The notes below the pieces were generated by a model that saw nothing but the letters and a program-made list of their open reading frames with translations, was not told where the DNA came from and did no database searches. 12,914 bases of DNA from positions 1 through 12,914 of the forward strand of contig CALDKP010000365.1 of NCBI GenBank assembly GCA_937898535.1. Reading direction: 5' to 3'. This stretch comes from an uncultured Sphingomonadales bacterium. Its GTDB lineage: Bacteria > Pseudomonadota > Alphaproteobacteria > Sphingomonadales > Sphingomonadaceae. How positions within the stretch are numbered: position 1 is the first letter of the stretch; every line of letters starts with the position of its first letter. The position numbers were made by a program, and so were the translations under genes. Below, in pieces: positions 1 through 5,608 of this stretch.

Positions 1-137
1 TCACCTTGGCGAACCGGCGTTCCATGGCCTTTCCCTTGCTAATTGGCCGACGGGCGCTAAGGCGCGGCTTTCTGGTCAATAGCGCACGACGCTGGGTATT
101 GGGCAAGCCAGCGAATCAAGGACATGAGAGCACATGA
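1..137 (+). CDS. RimB-like ATP-dependent zinc protease (retropepsin-like), C-terminal fragment
   Basis: Reading from base 3, this frame is open from the window edge to a TGA at 135-137 and gives 44 residues. It includes SMAFPLLIGRRALRRGFLVN, which matches the conserved C-terminal motif (R-S-x-M-x-F-P-x-L-I-G-R-x-x-L-x-x-x-F-L-V) of the retropepsin-like family annotated as ATP-dependent zinc protease or RimB. The 5' part lies outside the window, so catalytic residues cannot be checked. Its stop overlaps the rimK start codon as ATGA (134-137), which implies translational coupling. In Pseudomonas, RimB is known to work with RimK on ribosomal protein S6, so the pairing supports the call. The family assignment comes from a short fragment and I recognise it by motif only. 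Confidence 0.8.
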   Translation, partial: TLANRRSMAFPLLIGRRALRRGFLVNSARRWVLGKPANQGHEST

Positions 138-1039
138 AAATCGCCATGTTGGCACGCAACGCCAACCTATACTCGCATCAACGACTCGTCGAAGCAGCCT
201 TGGCGCGCGGACATGAGATTGATATTCTGAATACGTTGCGGGTGACTATGAACATCACGTCGCACCGCCCCGAAGCATATTATCAGGGTGCTAAGCTTGG
301 CAAATATGACGCGGTGATCCCGCGCATTGGCGCGTCCATCACATTTTACGGACTTGCTGTACTGCGTCAGTTTGAGATGATGAACGTATGGTCATTGAAC
401 GAGAGTGTTGCCATCGGCCGCTCACGCGACAAGCTGCGGTCGTTGCAGATTTTGGCGCGCAAGGGGCTTGGTCTGCCGGTCACGGCGTTCGCCCACGATC
501 CCAAGCAAACCGACGAAGTCATCAAAATGGTTGGCGGCGCTCCCGTGGTCATCAAGCTATTGGAAGGTACGCAAGGCATTGGCGTGGTTTTGGGTGAGAC
601 TGAAAAGTCGGCTCGCTCCGTCATTGAGGCGTTTCGCGGTGCTAACGTGAACATCCTCGTGCAGGAATTCATCAAAGAGGCTAATGCCACCGACATCCGT
701 TGCTTTGTGATCGGCAACAAGGTTGTCGCATCGATGCAGCGTAAGGGTGCGGAGGGTGATTTTCGATCAAACCTGCATCGTGGCGGTTCTGCTGAAGCCA
801 TAAAAATTACGCCGGAAGAACGATCAACGGCGGTCCGCGCCGCGCGGGCCATGGGGTTAAATGTCGCTGGCGTCGATATGCTCCGGTCCAATCATGGCCC
901 GGTCATCATGGAAGTGAACAGCTCGCCCGGGCTTGAGGGAATCGAAAAAGCCACTGGCAAGGATATTGCGAGCCGAATTATTGCGTTCATCGAAGAAAAC
1001 GCAATTGCGGGCAAAACTAAGACCAAAGGCAAGGGATAG
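134..1039 (+). CDS. rimK: Ribosomal protein S6--L-glutamate ligase RimK
   Basis: RimK is a cytoplasmic ATP-grasp ligase that adds glutamates to the C-terminus of ribosomal protein S6. The 301-residue product follows E. coli RimK (300 residues) closely along its whole length: MKIAMLARN at the start, DAVIPRIGASITFYG (59-73), LNESVAIGRSRDKLRS (88-103), the ATP-grasp segment GGAPVVIKLLEGTQGIGV (134-151), EGDFRSNLHRGG (207-218), and the metal-binding end AGVDML...VIMEVNSSPGLEGIE. D248, E260 and N262 sit where the family's Mg ligands are expected. The start ATG overlaps the stop of the upstream RimB-like gene, so no separate Shine-Dalgarno sequence is needed. The Lys/Gly-rich tail (KTKTKGKG) is not conserved. 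A ribosomal protein operon begins 174 bp downstream. No terminator is visible in between, but a fresh promoter candidate is. Confidence 0.96.
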   Translation: MKIAMLARNANLYSHQRLVEAALARGHEIDILNTLRVTMNITSHRPEAYYQGAKLGKYDAVIPRIGASITFYGLAVLRQFEMMNVWSLNESVAIGRSRDKLRSLQILARKGLGLPVTAFAHDPKQTDEVIKMVGGAPVVIKLLEGTQGIGVVLGETEKSARSVIEAFRGANVNILVQEFIKEANATDIRCFVIGNKVVASMQRKGAEGDFRSNLHRGGSAEAIKITPEERSTAVRAARAMGLNVAGVDMLRSNHGPVIMEVNSSPGLEGIEKATGKDIASRIIAFIEENAIAGKTKTKGKG

Positions 1040-1052
1040 CGCGCCTCTAGCC

Positions 1053-1081
1053 TTGACAGTTGCCGCGACTCACCGTAAGGC
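1053..1081 (+). promoter_or_regulatory. Candidate sigma-70 promoter for the rpsM operon
   Basis: A perfect -35 hexamer TTGACA lies at 1053-1058, 13 bp after the rimK stop. A 17-bp spacer places the -10 at 1076-1081 (TAAGGC). That -10 is poor against TATAAT, although TAAGG-like elements are plausible in sphingomonads. The position fits a need to transcribe rpsM independently of rimK. It is inferred from sequence only. Confidence 0.45.
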
Positions 1082-1086
1082 GACGT

Positions 1087-1213
1087 CAATTCCGAACATC
1101 TGGTGCAGCCAGCAGCGCTTTAACGCGTCCGCTGGTTTTGCGCGTTTCGGAATATCATCAGCGTTGAGATAGGGTTTGTCTTTCGGGGCACCTGTGGAGC
1201 AGGAGTAAATAAA
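1087..1213 (+). promoter_or_regulatory. Structured 5' leader of rpsM (nested inverted repeats)
   Basis: The stretch between the promoter candidate and rpsM holds a perfect 8-bp inverted repeat, ATTCCGAA (1089-1096) and TTCGGAAT (1146-1153). A smaller stem sits inside it (CCAGC 1109-1113 with GCTGG 1131-1135, or CAGCG 1113-1117 with CGCTG 1130-1134). No open frame with a good start fits here. A leader of about 125 nt before a ribosomal protein operon is consistent with an autoregulatory site, but which protein would bind is unknown. rpsD, the E. coli alpha-operon repressor gene, is not in this operon. Confidence 0.4.
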
Positions 1214-1216
1214 TTG
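1201..1216 (+). promoter_or_regulatory. Ribosome binding site fixing a TTG start for rpsM
   Basis: AGGAG at 1201-1205 is 8 nt before TTG at 1214-1216. The next codons give ARIAGVNIP, the invariant S13 N-terminus, and no in-frame ATG fits, so the start is TTG. Confidence 0.85.
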
Positions 1217-1582
1217 GCACGTATTGCCGGAGTTAACATTCCAACCAACAAGCGCGTGATCATTGCGCTTACCTACATTCACGGTATCGGCCGCACTAAA
1301 GCCGTCGAAATCGCGACAAAGCTAGGAATTGATCATAGCCGTCGTGTGCAGGACCTTTCGGATGCCGAAGTTCTGCAAATCCGCGAAACCATCGATGCGG
1401 GCTACACCGTAGAAGGCGATCTTCGCCGCAACACATCGATGAACATCAAGCGTTTGATGGATCTCGCCTGCTACCGTGGCCTTCGCCACCGTAAGGGTCT
1501 TCCAGTCCGTGGCCAGCGTACGCATACCAATGCGCGCACCCGCAAGGGCAAGTCCAAGGCAATCGCGGGCAAGAAGAAGTAA
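1214..1582 (+). CDS. rpsM: 30S ribosomal protein S13
   Basis: S13 sits in the head of the 30S subunit and contacts the P-site tRNA and the 50S subunit. The 122-residue product (E. coli 118) has the full family pattern: ARIAGVNIP at the N-terminus, the helix-hairpin-helix YIHGIGRTKA (22-31), the central RRNTSMNIKRLMDL, and the basic C-terminal tail GLRHRKGLPVRGQRTHTNAR with RKGKSKAIAGKKK. Translation starts with TTG, placed by a good Shine-Dalgarno and by homology. It is the first gene of the operon, followed by rpsK after 57 bp that contain a terminator-like hairpin. A TTG start in such a highly expressed gene is uncommon. Confidence 0.98.
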   Translation: MARIAGVNIPTNKRVIIALTYIHGIGRTKAVEIATKLGIDHSRRVQDLSDAEVLQIRETIDAGYTVEGDLRRNTSMNIKRLMDLACYRGLRHRKGLPVRGQRTHTNARTRKGKSKAIAGKKK

Positions 1583-1609
1583 TCACGGGCCTTGGCCTGA
1601 TTATTTTTT
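1581..1609 (+). terminator. Attenuator-like hairpin with T-run between rpsM and rpsK
   Basis: Directly at the rpsM stop, AATCA (1581-1585) pairs with TGATT (1598-1602). GG-CC closes inside it across a small bulge, and six T (1604-1609) follow. This has intrinsic-terminator form but a weak stem of about 7 bp. Since rpsK, rpoA and rplQ continue in the same direction, it would act as a partial terminator or a processing site, if at all. Confidence 0.35.
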
Positions 1610-1639
1610 CTTCGCATTTTCGAATAGGATACACATTAT

Positions 1640-2029
1640 ATGGCACGCGAACCACAACGCATTAAAAAGCGGGAGCGTAAAAATATTTCGGCAGGCGTCG
1701 CGCACGTCAATGCCAGCTTCAACAACACGATGATCACGATCACCGATGCCCAGGGCAACGCGATCAGCTGGTCATCCGCGGGAACCATGGGTTTCAAGGG
1801 CAGCCGCAAGTCGACGCCTTATGCAGCACAGGTTGCAGCGGAAGACGCAGGCAAGAAGGCCGCTGAACACGGCGTTCGTACGCTTGAAGTCGAAGTTAAG
1901 GGCCCCGGTTCGGGTCGTGAATCGGCACTTCGCGCATTGCAGGCAGTGGGTTTCACCATCACCTCGATCCGTGACGTGACATCGATTCCGCACAACGGCG
2001 TCCGTCCTTCCAAGCGTCGGCGCGTCTAA
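1640..2029 (+). CDS. rpsK: 30S ribosomal protein S11
   Basis: S11 lies on the 30S platform near the mRNA exit site. The 129-residue product has the same length as E. coli S11 and carries the family core: RKNISAGVAHVNASFNNTMITITDAQGNAISWSSAGTMGFKGSRKSTPYAAQ, then the conserved KGPGSGRESALRALQ and the C-terminal TSIRDVTSIPHNGVRPSKRRRV. AGGA at 1626-1629 lies 10 nt before the ATG. It is second in the rpsM-rpsK-rpoA-rplQ operon, and a 100-bp gap with a small stem-loop separates it from rpoA. Nothing is odd in the protein. Confidence 0.98.
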   Translation: MAREPQRIKKRERKNISAGVAHVNASFNNTMITITDAQGNAISWSSAGTMGFKGSRKSTPYAAQVAAEDAGKKAAEHGVRTLEVEVKGPGSGRESALRALQAVGFTITSIRDVTSIPHNGVRPSKRRRV

Positions 2030-2078
2030 GCATTCGTTTCAGGGGCGGCTGTTCAGTCGTTCCTTCTTTTACCCGCGA

Positions 2079-2105
2079 ACCGGCACGGTGCACCAAATTG
2101 CCGGT
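2079..2105 (+). repeat. Stem-loop in the rpsK-rpoA gap
   Basis: ACCGGCA (2079-2085) pairs perfectly with TGCCGGT (2099-2105). The 13-nt loop contains the palindrome GGTGCACC. No T-run follows, so it is not an intrinsic terminator. It lies about 25 nt before the rpoA start, where it could affect mRNA processing or translation. Confidence 0.4.
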
Positions 2106-2117
2106 CCCGCAAAACCC

Positions 2118-2132
2118 AAGGGGAAATCCATG
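2118..2132 (+). promoter_or_regulatory. Ribosome binding site fixing the rpoA start at 2130
   Basis: AAGGGGA at 2118-2124 is 5 nt before ATG 2130. The frame has an earlier ATG at 2088, but that would add 14 residues unlike any RpoA and has no Shine-Dalgarno sequence. Confidence 0.85.
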
Positions 2133-3191
2133 TCCGTCAATATCAAGAACTGGCAGGAACTGAAAAAGCCCAACGCACTTGAACTCAAGTCAGGTAGCGA
2201 TGCGAAGCGTAAGGCAACTTTTGTTGCAGAGCCGCTGGAGCGTGGCTTTGGTTTGACTCTCGGCAATGCGCTGCGTCGCGTATTGCTTTCATCGCTGCAG
2301 GGCGCAGCGATCACATCGATCAAAATCGAAAACGTGTTGCACGAATTCTCGTCGCTCGCTGGCGTTCGTGAAGATGTCACCGACATCGTTCTGAACATCA
2401 AGCAAGTTGCGTTGAAGATGGAGGGCGAAGGTCCAAAGCGTCTTCAGCTTTCGGCAACGGGCCCCGGCGCGGTAACCGCTGGTGACATCGCCGTTTCGGG
2501 CGACATCCAAGTGATGAACCCTGATCTCGTCATCTGTCATCTCGACGATGGCGCGACGCTGAACATGGAAATCACTGCCGACATCGGTAAGGGTTATGTT
2601 CCTGCAGTCGCCAACCGTCCAGCGGATGCGCCAATCGGCCTCATCCCGGTCGACAGCCTGTATTCGCCTGTACGTCAGGTCGCCTACAAGGTGGACAATG
2701 CACGCATCGGTCAAGAACTTGACTATGACAAGTTGTCGCTGACCATCGAAACCGACGGCACCGTAACGCCAGAAGACGCCGTGGCTTATGCAGCACGCAT
2801 TCTTCAGGACCAGTTGCAAGTGTTCGTCCACTTCGAAGATTCGATGGCTGCATCGTCGCCAATGATTGGCATGGCAGCACCATCAGCTTCTTCGGAAGAA
2901 TCGGATGCAAACCAGCTCAACCGTTACCTTCTCAAGAAGGTCGACGAATTGGAATTGTCGGTCCGCAGCGCAAACTGCCTCAAGAACGACAACATCATCT
3001 ACATCGGCGACCTCGTGCAAAAGAGCGAAGCCGAAATGCTGCGTACGCCTAATTTCGGTCGCAAGTCGCTGAACGAAATCAAGGAAGTGCTCTCGTCGAT
3101 GGGCTTGCGCCTTGGCATGGACATCCCCGGATGGCCGCCAGAAAACATCGAAGAGATGGCAAAGAAGCTTGAGCAAGAACTGCTTGGCTAA
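2130..3191 (+). CDS. rpoA: DNA-directed RNA polymerase subunit alpha
   Basis: This is the alpha subunit: the N-terminal domain dimerises and nucleates core RNA polymerase assembly, and the C-terminal domain binds UP-element DNA and activators. The product is 353 residues (E. coli 329). The N-terminal domain shows EPLERGFGLTLGNALRRVLL (34-53) and HEFSSLAGVREDVTDI (71-86). An acidic, Ser/Ala-rich linker spans about 240-260 (MAAPSASSEESDAN). The C-terminal domain shows LSVRSANCLKNDNIIYIGDLV (about 276-296); R279 corresponds to the DNA-contacting R265 of E. coli. It then runs TPNFGRKSLNEIKEVL and LGMDIPGWPPENI. The start is set by the Shine-Dalgarno at 2118-2124 and by the known N-terminus. rplQ follows after a 112-bp gap with two hairpins. 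Confidence 0.98.
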   Translation: MSVNIKNWQELKKPNALELKSGSDAKRKATFVAEPLERGFGLTLGNALRRVLLSSLQGAAITSIKIENVLHEFSSLAGVREDVTDIVLNIKQVALKMEGEGPKRLQLSATGPGAVTAGDIAVSGDIQVMNPDLVICHLDDGATLNMEITADIGKGYVPAVANRPADAPIGLIPVDSLYSPVRQVAYKVDNARIGQELDYDKLSLTIETDGTVTPEDAVAYAARILQDQLQVFVHFEDSMAASSPMIGMAAPSASSEESDANQLNRYLLKKVDELELSVRSANCLKNDNIIYIGDLVQKSEAEMLRTPNFGRKSLNEIKEVLSSMGLRLGMDIPGWPPENIEEMAKKLEQELLG

Positions 3192-3197
3192 AGAATA

Positions 3198-3224
3198 TTG
3201 GGCCGAGGCATTGCTTCGGCCCAA
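3198..3224 (+). repeat. Perfect stem-loop after the rpoA stop, no T-run
   Basis: TTGGGCCGA (3198-3206) pairs with TCGGCCCAA (3216-3224), a perfect 9-bp stem that can extend inward through a G-U and two further pairs to a 3-nt loop. A-rich, not T-rich, sequence follows, so it is not a classical terminator. It could be an RNase processing or stability element that separates rpoA from rplQ levels. Confidence 0.55.
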
Positions 3225-3236
3225 CCAAAAGGGAAA

Positions 3237-3256
3237 TGGCCGCCCTTAAACGGCCA
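3237..3256 (+). repeat. Second stem-loop in the rpoA-rplQ gap
   Basis: TGGCCG (3237-3242) pairs with CGGCCA (3251-3256) around an 8-nt loop, 12 nt downstream of the first hairpin. GGGG at 3262-3265 and a C-run near 3278-3283 could form a third weak stem before the rplQ Shine-Dalgarno at 3291-3296. Confidence 0.4.
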
Positions 3257-3303
3257 GGATCGGGGTACCTGATACGGCCCCCCTACGAACGAAGGAATGA
3301 AAT

Positions 3304-3717
3304 ATGCGCCATAAAGTTGGCCACCGTAAGCTGCAACGTACCACGTCGCACCGTACCGCGATGCTTCGCAACATGGCAGCGTCGCTTATCAAGCACGAAC
3401 AGATCAAGACGACTTTGCCAAAGGCGAAGGAACTGCGTCCTTACATCGAAAAGCTGATTACGCTGGCGAAGAAGGGTGGCTTGTCCAACCGTCGTCTCGC
3501 GATGAGCCGTTTGATGGACGACAAGCAGCTGGTAAAGTTGTTTGACGAACTGGCAACGCGCTATGCCGACCGCAGCGGTGGTTACAGCCGCGTTATCAAG
3601 GCTGGCTTCCGTGGATCCGATGCTGCACCAATGGGCGTCATCGAACTCGTTGACCGCAATGTCGACGCCAAGGGTCAGGACAGCGGCCCAGTTGAAGTAT
3701 TGGACGACGCTGAATAA
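3304..3717 (+). CDS. rplQ: 50S ribosomal protein L17
   Basis: L17 is a 50S protein near the peptide exit tunnel. The 137-residue product (E. coli 127) opens with the strongly conserved MRHKVGHRKLQRTTSHRTAM, followed by LRNMAASLIKHEQIKTTLPKAKELRPYIEKLITLAK. It ends the conserved core with GGYSRVIKAGFRGSDAAPMGVIELVDRN (about 92-119). The last 18 residues are an acidic, non-conserved tail. GAAGGA at 3291-3296 is 7 nt before the ATG. It is the last gene of the operon, with a strong terminator 23 bp downstream. Confidence 0.98.
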   Translation: MRHKVGHRKLQRTTSHRTAMLRNMAASLIKHEQIKTTLPKAKELRPYIEKLITLAKKGGLSNRRLAMSRLMDDKQLVKLFDELATRYADRSGGYSRVIKAGFRGSDAAPMGVIELVDRNVDAKGQDSGPVEVLDDAE

Positions 3718-3740
3718 GCACGTCTTGCTTTAAGAGTTTC

Positions 3741-3775
3741 AAAAGGGCGGTATCCGAAAGGGTGCCGCCCTTTTT
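3741..3775 (+). terminator. Intrinsic terminator of the rpsM-rplQ operon (bidirectional)
   Basis: GGGCGGTATCC (3745-3755) pairs with GGGTGCCGCCC (3760-3770), an 11-bp stem with two G-U pairs closed by a GAAA tetraloop. AAAA precedes it and TTTTT (3771-3775) follows. On the minus strand the same structure is followed by TTTT, so it can also end the convergent gene whose stop is at 3783. Confidence 0.92.
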
Positions 3776-3782
3776 CATGGGG

Positions 3783-4343
3783 TTATGATTTCGTCCGAGC
3801 GCTTCGGTCGACCAACCAAAAGAGCAGGCTGGAAATCAACCATGCCACCGAAAGCACAATCGTAAACCGTCCGCCGTGCGCGTCGCTGCCCAATATGCCG
3901 GCAAAGACGCCAATGCTTATCTGCACGATGCCCGCCAAAAGCATTGCCTGCTGCAATATGCGCCTGCGAAACCGCGACGCGATGCTGCCGACAATCGCGA
4001 TCAGCAATACCGCGCCGAACCATAAATTGGTCGGATTATCCTCATTGCCAATCATGCCGACAGCAAGGTTAGACCAAATGACCATGAACCCGGCCAGCAC
4101 AGCAAACATCGAGCCAAGGCGGAAGTACCAGTTTGATGACAGGCGCACCGCAAATTCAATCAGGCCGCCTACTATGCCGAAAATGACGGCGGCGACGATG
4201 AAGTCGGTTTCGTCCCAATTAACTTCTGTGGTGAACTGCATTGCGACCAATGGCGTCAGGATAAGCGCTACCGCACCGCCCCAGCCCGAGATTCGCCAGA
4301 TATTCCGCCGCGGCCTTGCTGGCCCGATATTGTCTACATGCAT
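3783..4343 (-). CDS. Six-helix integral membrane protein of unknown function
   Basis: The 186-residue product is very hydrophobic, with helices estimated at 18-36, 47-67, 74-99, 106-123, 129-150 and 159-177. A short basic N-terminus (ARPRRNIWR) suggests the N-terminus is cytoplasmic. WDETDFIVAAVIFGIVGGLIEFAVR, the segment VIWSNLAVGMIGNEDNPTNLW, and a basic loop SRFRRR look like a family I recall as an uncharacterised membrane protein widespread in Proteobacteria, but I cannot name a function. A good Shine-Dalgarno sequence, GGAAAAGGG (4351-4359, minus strand), is 7 nt from the ATG. It is divergent from a membrane-anchored regulator 86 bp away, so it is a natural candidate target or partner. 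The start codon lies in an inverted repeat. Confidence 0.85.
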   Translation of the reverse strand: MHVDNIGPARPRRNIWRISGWGGAVALILTPLVAMQFTTEVNWDETDFIVAAVIFGIVGGLIEFAVRLSSNWYFRLGSMFAVLAGFMVIWSNLAVGMIGNEDNPTNLWFGAVLLIAIVGSIASRFRRRILQQAMLLAGIVQISIGVFAGILGSDAHGGRFTIVLSVAWLISSLLFWLVDRSARTKS

Positions 4344-4378
4344 AGCATTGCCCTTTTCCGTGAATGAGAGCTATGCAT
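4338..4378 (-). promoter_or_regulatory. Inverted repeat enclosing the SD and covering the start codon of the membrane protein gene
   Basis: ATGCATAGC (4338-4346) and GCTATGCAT (4370-4378) are perfect 9-bp inverted copies 23 bp apart. On the minus-strand transcript the ATG (4341-4343) lies in the 3' arm and the Shine-Dalgarno (4351-4359) in the loop. It may be an RNA stem limiting initiation, or a DNA operator in the divergent gap. Confidence 0.45.
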
Positions 4379-4399
4379 ACAAGGCAGCGACATTGCAGG

Positions 4400-4417
4400 C
4401 ATGAGCGGGACATGAGC
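4400..4417 (+). promoter_or_regulatory. Tandem direct repeat, candidate winged-helix operator
   Basis: CATGAGC occurs at 4400-4406 and again at 4411-4417, two 7-bp units with a 4-bp spacer (11 bp start to start). This is the geometry of OmpR/PhoB-type boxes, where two winged helices bind head to tail on one DNA face. It ends 12 bp before the start of a gene encoding a protein of exactly this DNA-binding class. Autoregulation is an inference. Confidence 0.4.
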
Positions 4418-4429
4418 ATTTGGTGAAAA

Positions 4430-5497
4430 ATGAAATCAGATAGTCTCCGGTTCGGCCGCTTCACGCTTCAGGTCAGCAGCCGACGCCTGCACTGCGATGG
4501 TGCCGTCGTCGATGTCTCCAGCCGCTATTTCGATGCGCTTGTCCTGCTCGCAACCAATGCCGGCGCGCTTGTGTCGAAAGACCAGTTCATGGACGATGTC
4601 TGGCGCGGTGTTCCTGTCACCGACGAGGCACTTACACAATGTATTCGCAGCCTGCGCCGTGTGCTTGCGGATGACGCCGCGCGGCCGATGTTTATCGAAA
4701 CCGTTCCAAAGCATGGCTATCGTTTTATCGCTCCAGTCGAACGCGACGTTGGCCCTGCAGCCAGCACCTCTATCACCACAGCTGCCACGACGGATTGGGC
4801 GACATTTTGGGCACTGGGCGGTGCGGGCGTTGTCGGCGGTGGCTTGGCGGGGCTGTTGGGCGGGTTGTTTTACGGATTTGCGGGTGCATCGCAGCCAATG
4901 GCACCGGGCATGGGCGCGACGTCCATCGTGCTTGTCCTGACGGCAATTACGGTGCTGGTTGCGTTATTGGGGGCTGCGGGCGTGAGCTTCGGCATTGCTG
5001 CGGTTGGCCTTTGGAATTCCACCCGTTGGTCCGCAACCATAGCGGGCGGCGCGGCGGGCGGTTTCCTGATCGGCGGTATTGTGAAGCTGCTTGGCTTGGA
5101 TGCGTTCAATCTGGTGCTCGGGCAATCACCCACCCAAATGACGGGCGCGCTGGAAGGTGCGGTGATTGGCGCCGCTGTCGGGCTTGGCCTATGGCTTGGC
5201 CGACGGCAGATACGCGATATGCCGCTGCGTTTCGCGATCCTACCCGCGGCGTTGGTTGGGGGCTTAGCGGGCGCGGGGATTGTCATGGCCGGTGGGCGCT
5301 TGCTTGGCGGCAGCATCTATGAGCTGGCCCGGCTTCTTCCGCAATCGCGGCTGCGGTTCGACCAAATCGGTGGCTTCTTTGGCGAAGCTGGCTTTGGTCC
5401 CATCAGTCAGATCGTTACCGCCGGTTTGGAAGGCATGTTGTTTGCGGCAGGCGTGGCCGCTGCCATCTTGTTGGCGCAGCGGCAGCGGGGTGCATGA
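4430..5497 (+). CDS. Membrane-anchored winged-helix (OmpR/CadC/ToxR-type) transcriptional regulator with polytopic C-terminus
   Basis: The 355-residue product has two parts. Residues about 7-103 form a Trans_reg_C winged helix: the beta-sheet start LRFGRFTLQVSSRRLHCDG, then LVSKDQFMDDVWRG, VTDEALTQCIRSLRRVL as the recognition region, and the wing ETVPKHGYRFIAPVE. After a Ser/Thr linker (108-121), the rest is hydrophobic and Gly/Ala-rich. Helices are estimated near 126-150, 162-196 (one or two), 202-222, 239-256, 269-288 and 328-349, with many small-xxx-small motifs. Classical CadC/ToxR has one membrane helix and a periplasmic sensor; here there is no soluble sensor and no TPR domain, so the signal is probably sensed within or near the membrane. 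The Shine-Dalgarno is weak (GGTG 4422-4425). It is divergent from a membrane protein gene, with an exported peptidase downstream. Confidence 0.85.
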   Translation: MKSDSLRFGRFTLQVSSRRLHCDGAVVDVSSRYFDALVLLATNAGALVSKDQFMDDVWRGVPVTDEALTQCIRSLRRVLADDAARPMFIETVPKHGYRFIAPVERDVGPAASTSITTAATTDWATFWALGGAGVVGGGLAGLLGGLFYGFAGASQPMAPGMGATSIVLVLTAITVLVALLGAAGVSFGIAAVGLWNSTRWSATIAGGAAGGFLIGGIVKLLGLDAFNLVLGQSPTQMTGALEGAVIGAAVGLGLWLGRRQIRDMPLRFAILPAALVGGLAGAGIVMAGGRLLGGSIYELARLLPQSRLRFDQIGGFFGEAGFGPISQIVTAGLEGMLFAAGVAAAILLAQRQRGA

Positions 5498-5543
5498 TTT
5501 CGACGAAAATGCGAAATATTCTTGCGGGCGACGGCAGGAATAG

Positions 5544-5570
5544 TTGGCGTTCATGCGTGGACGCTATAGT
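5544..5570 (+). promoter_or_regulatory. Candidate promoter of the S9 peptidase gene
   Basis: TATAGT (5565-5570) is a good -10, preceded by TTGGCG (5544-5549) at a short 15-bp spacing. It lies 38 bp before the peptidase start in the 111-bp gap after the regulator gene. The spacing is not optimal, so confidence is limited. Confidence 0.4.
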
Positions 5571-5608
5571 CGGATCACAGAGATTTTGAGAGTTGGGGAA
5601 ATGATAAT

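Noticed and set aside
367..891. 174-codon minus-strand frame inside rimK
   Set aside because: Shadow of a gene that matches RimK along its full length.
2088..2129. RpoA start at ATG 2088, giving 14 extra residues
   Set aside because: There is no Shine-Dalgarno at 2088, the extra residues do not resemble any RpoA, and a strong Shine-Dalgarno precedes ATG 2130.
3895..4404. 169-codon open frame on the plus strand opposite the six-helix protein
   Set aside because: The minus strand gives a coherent membrane protein with a good Shine-Dalgarno. This frame is low in structure and runs through the intergenic repeats.
4795..5322. 175-codon frame overlapping the regulator in another frame
   Set aside because: It is rich in Cys, Arg and Trp without any domain and lies inside the clearly coding membrane region.
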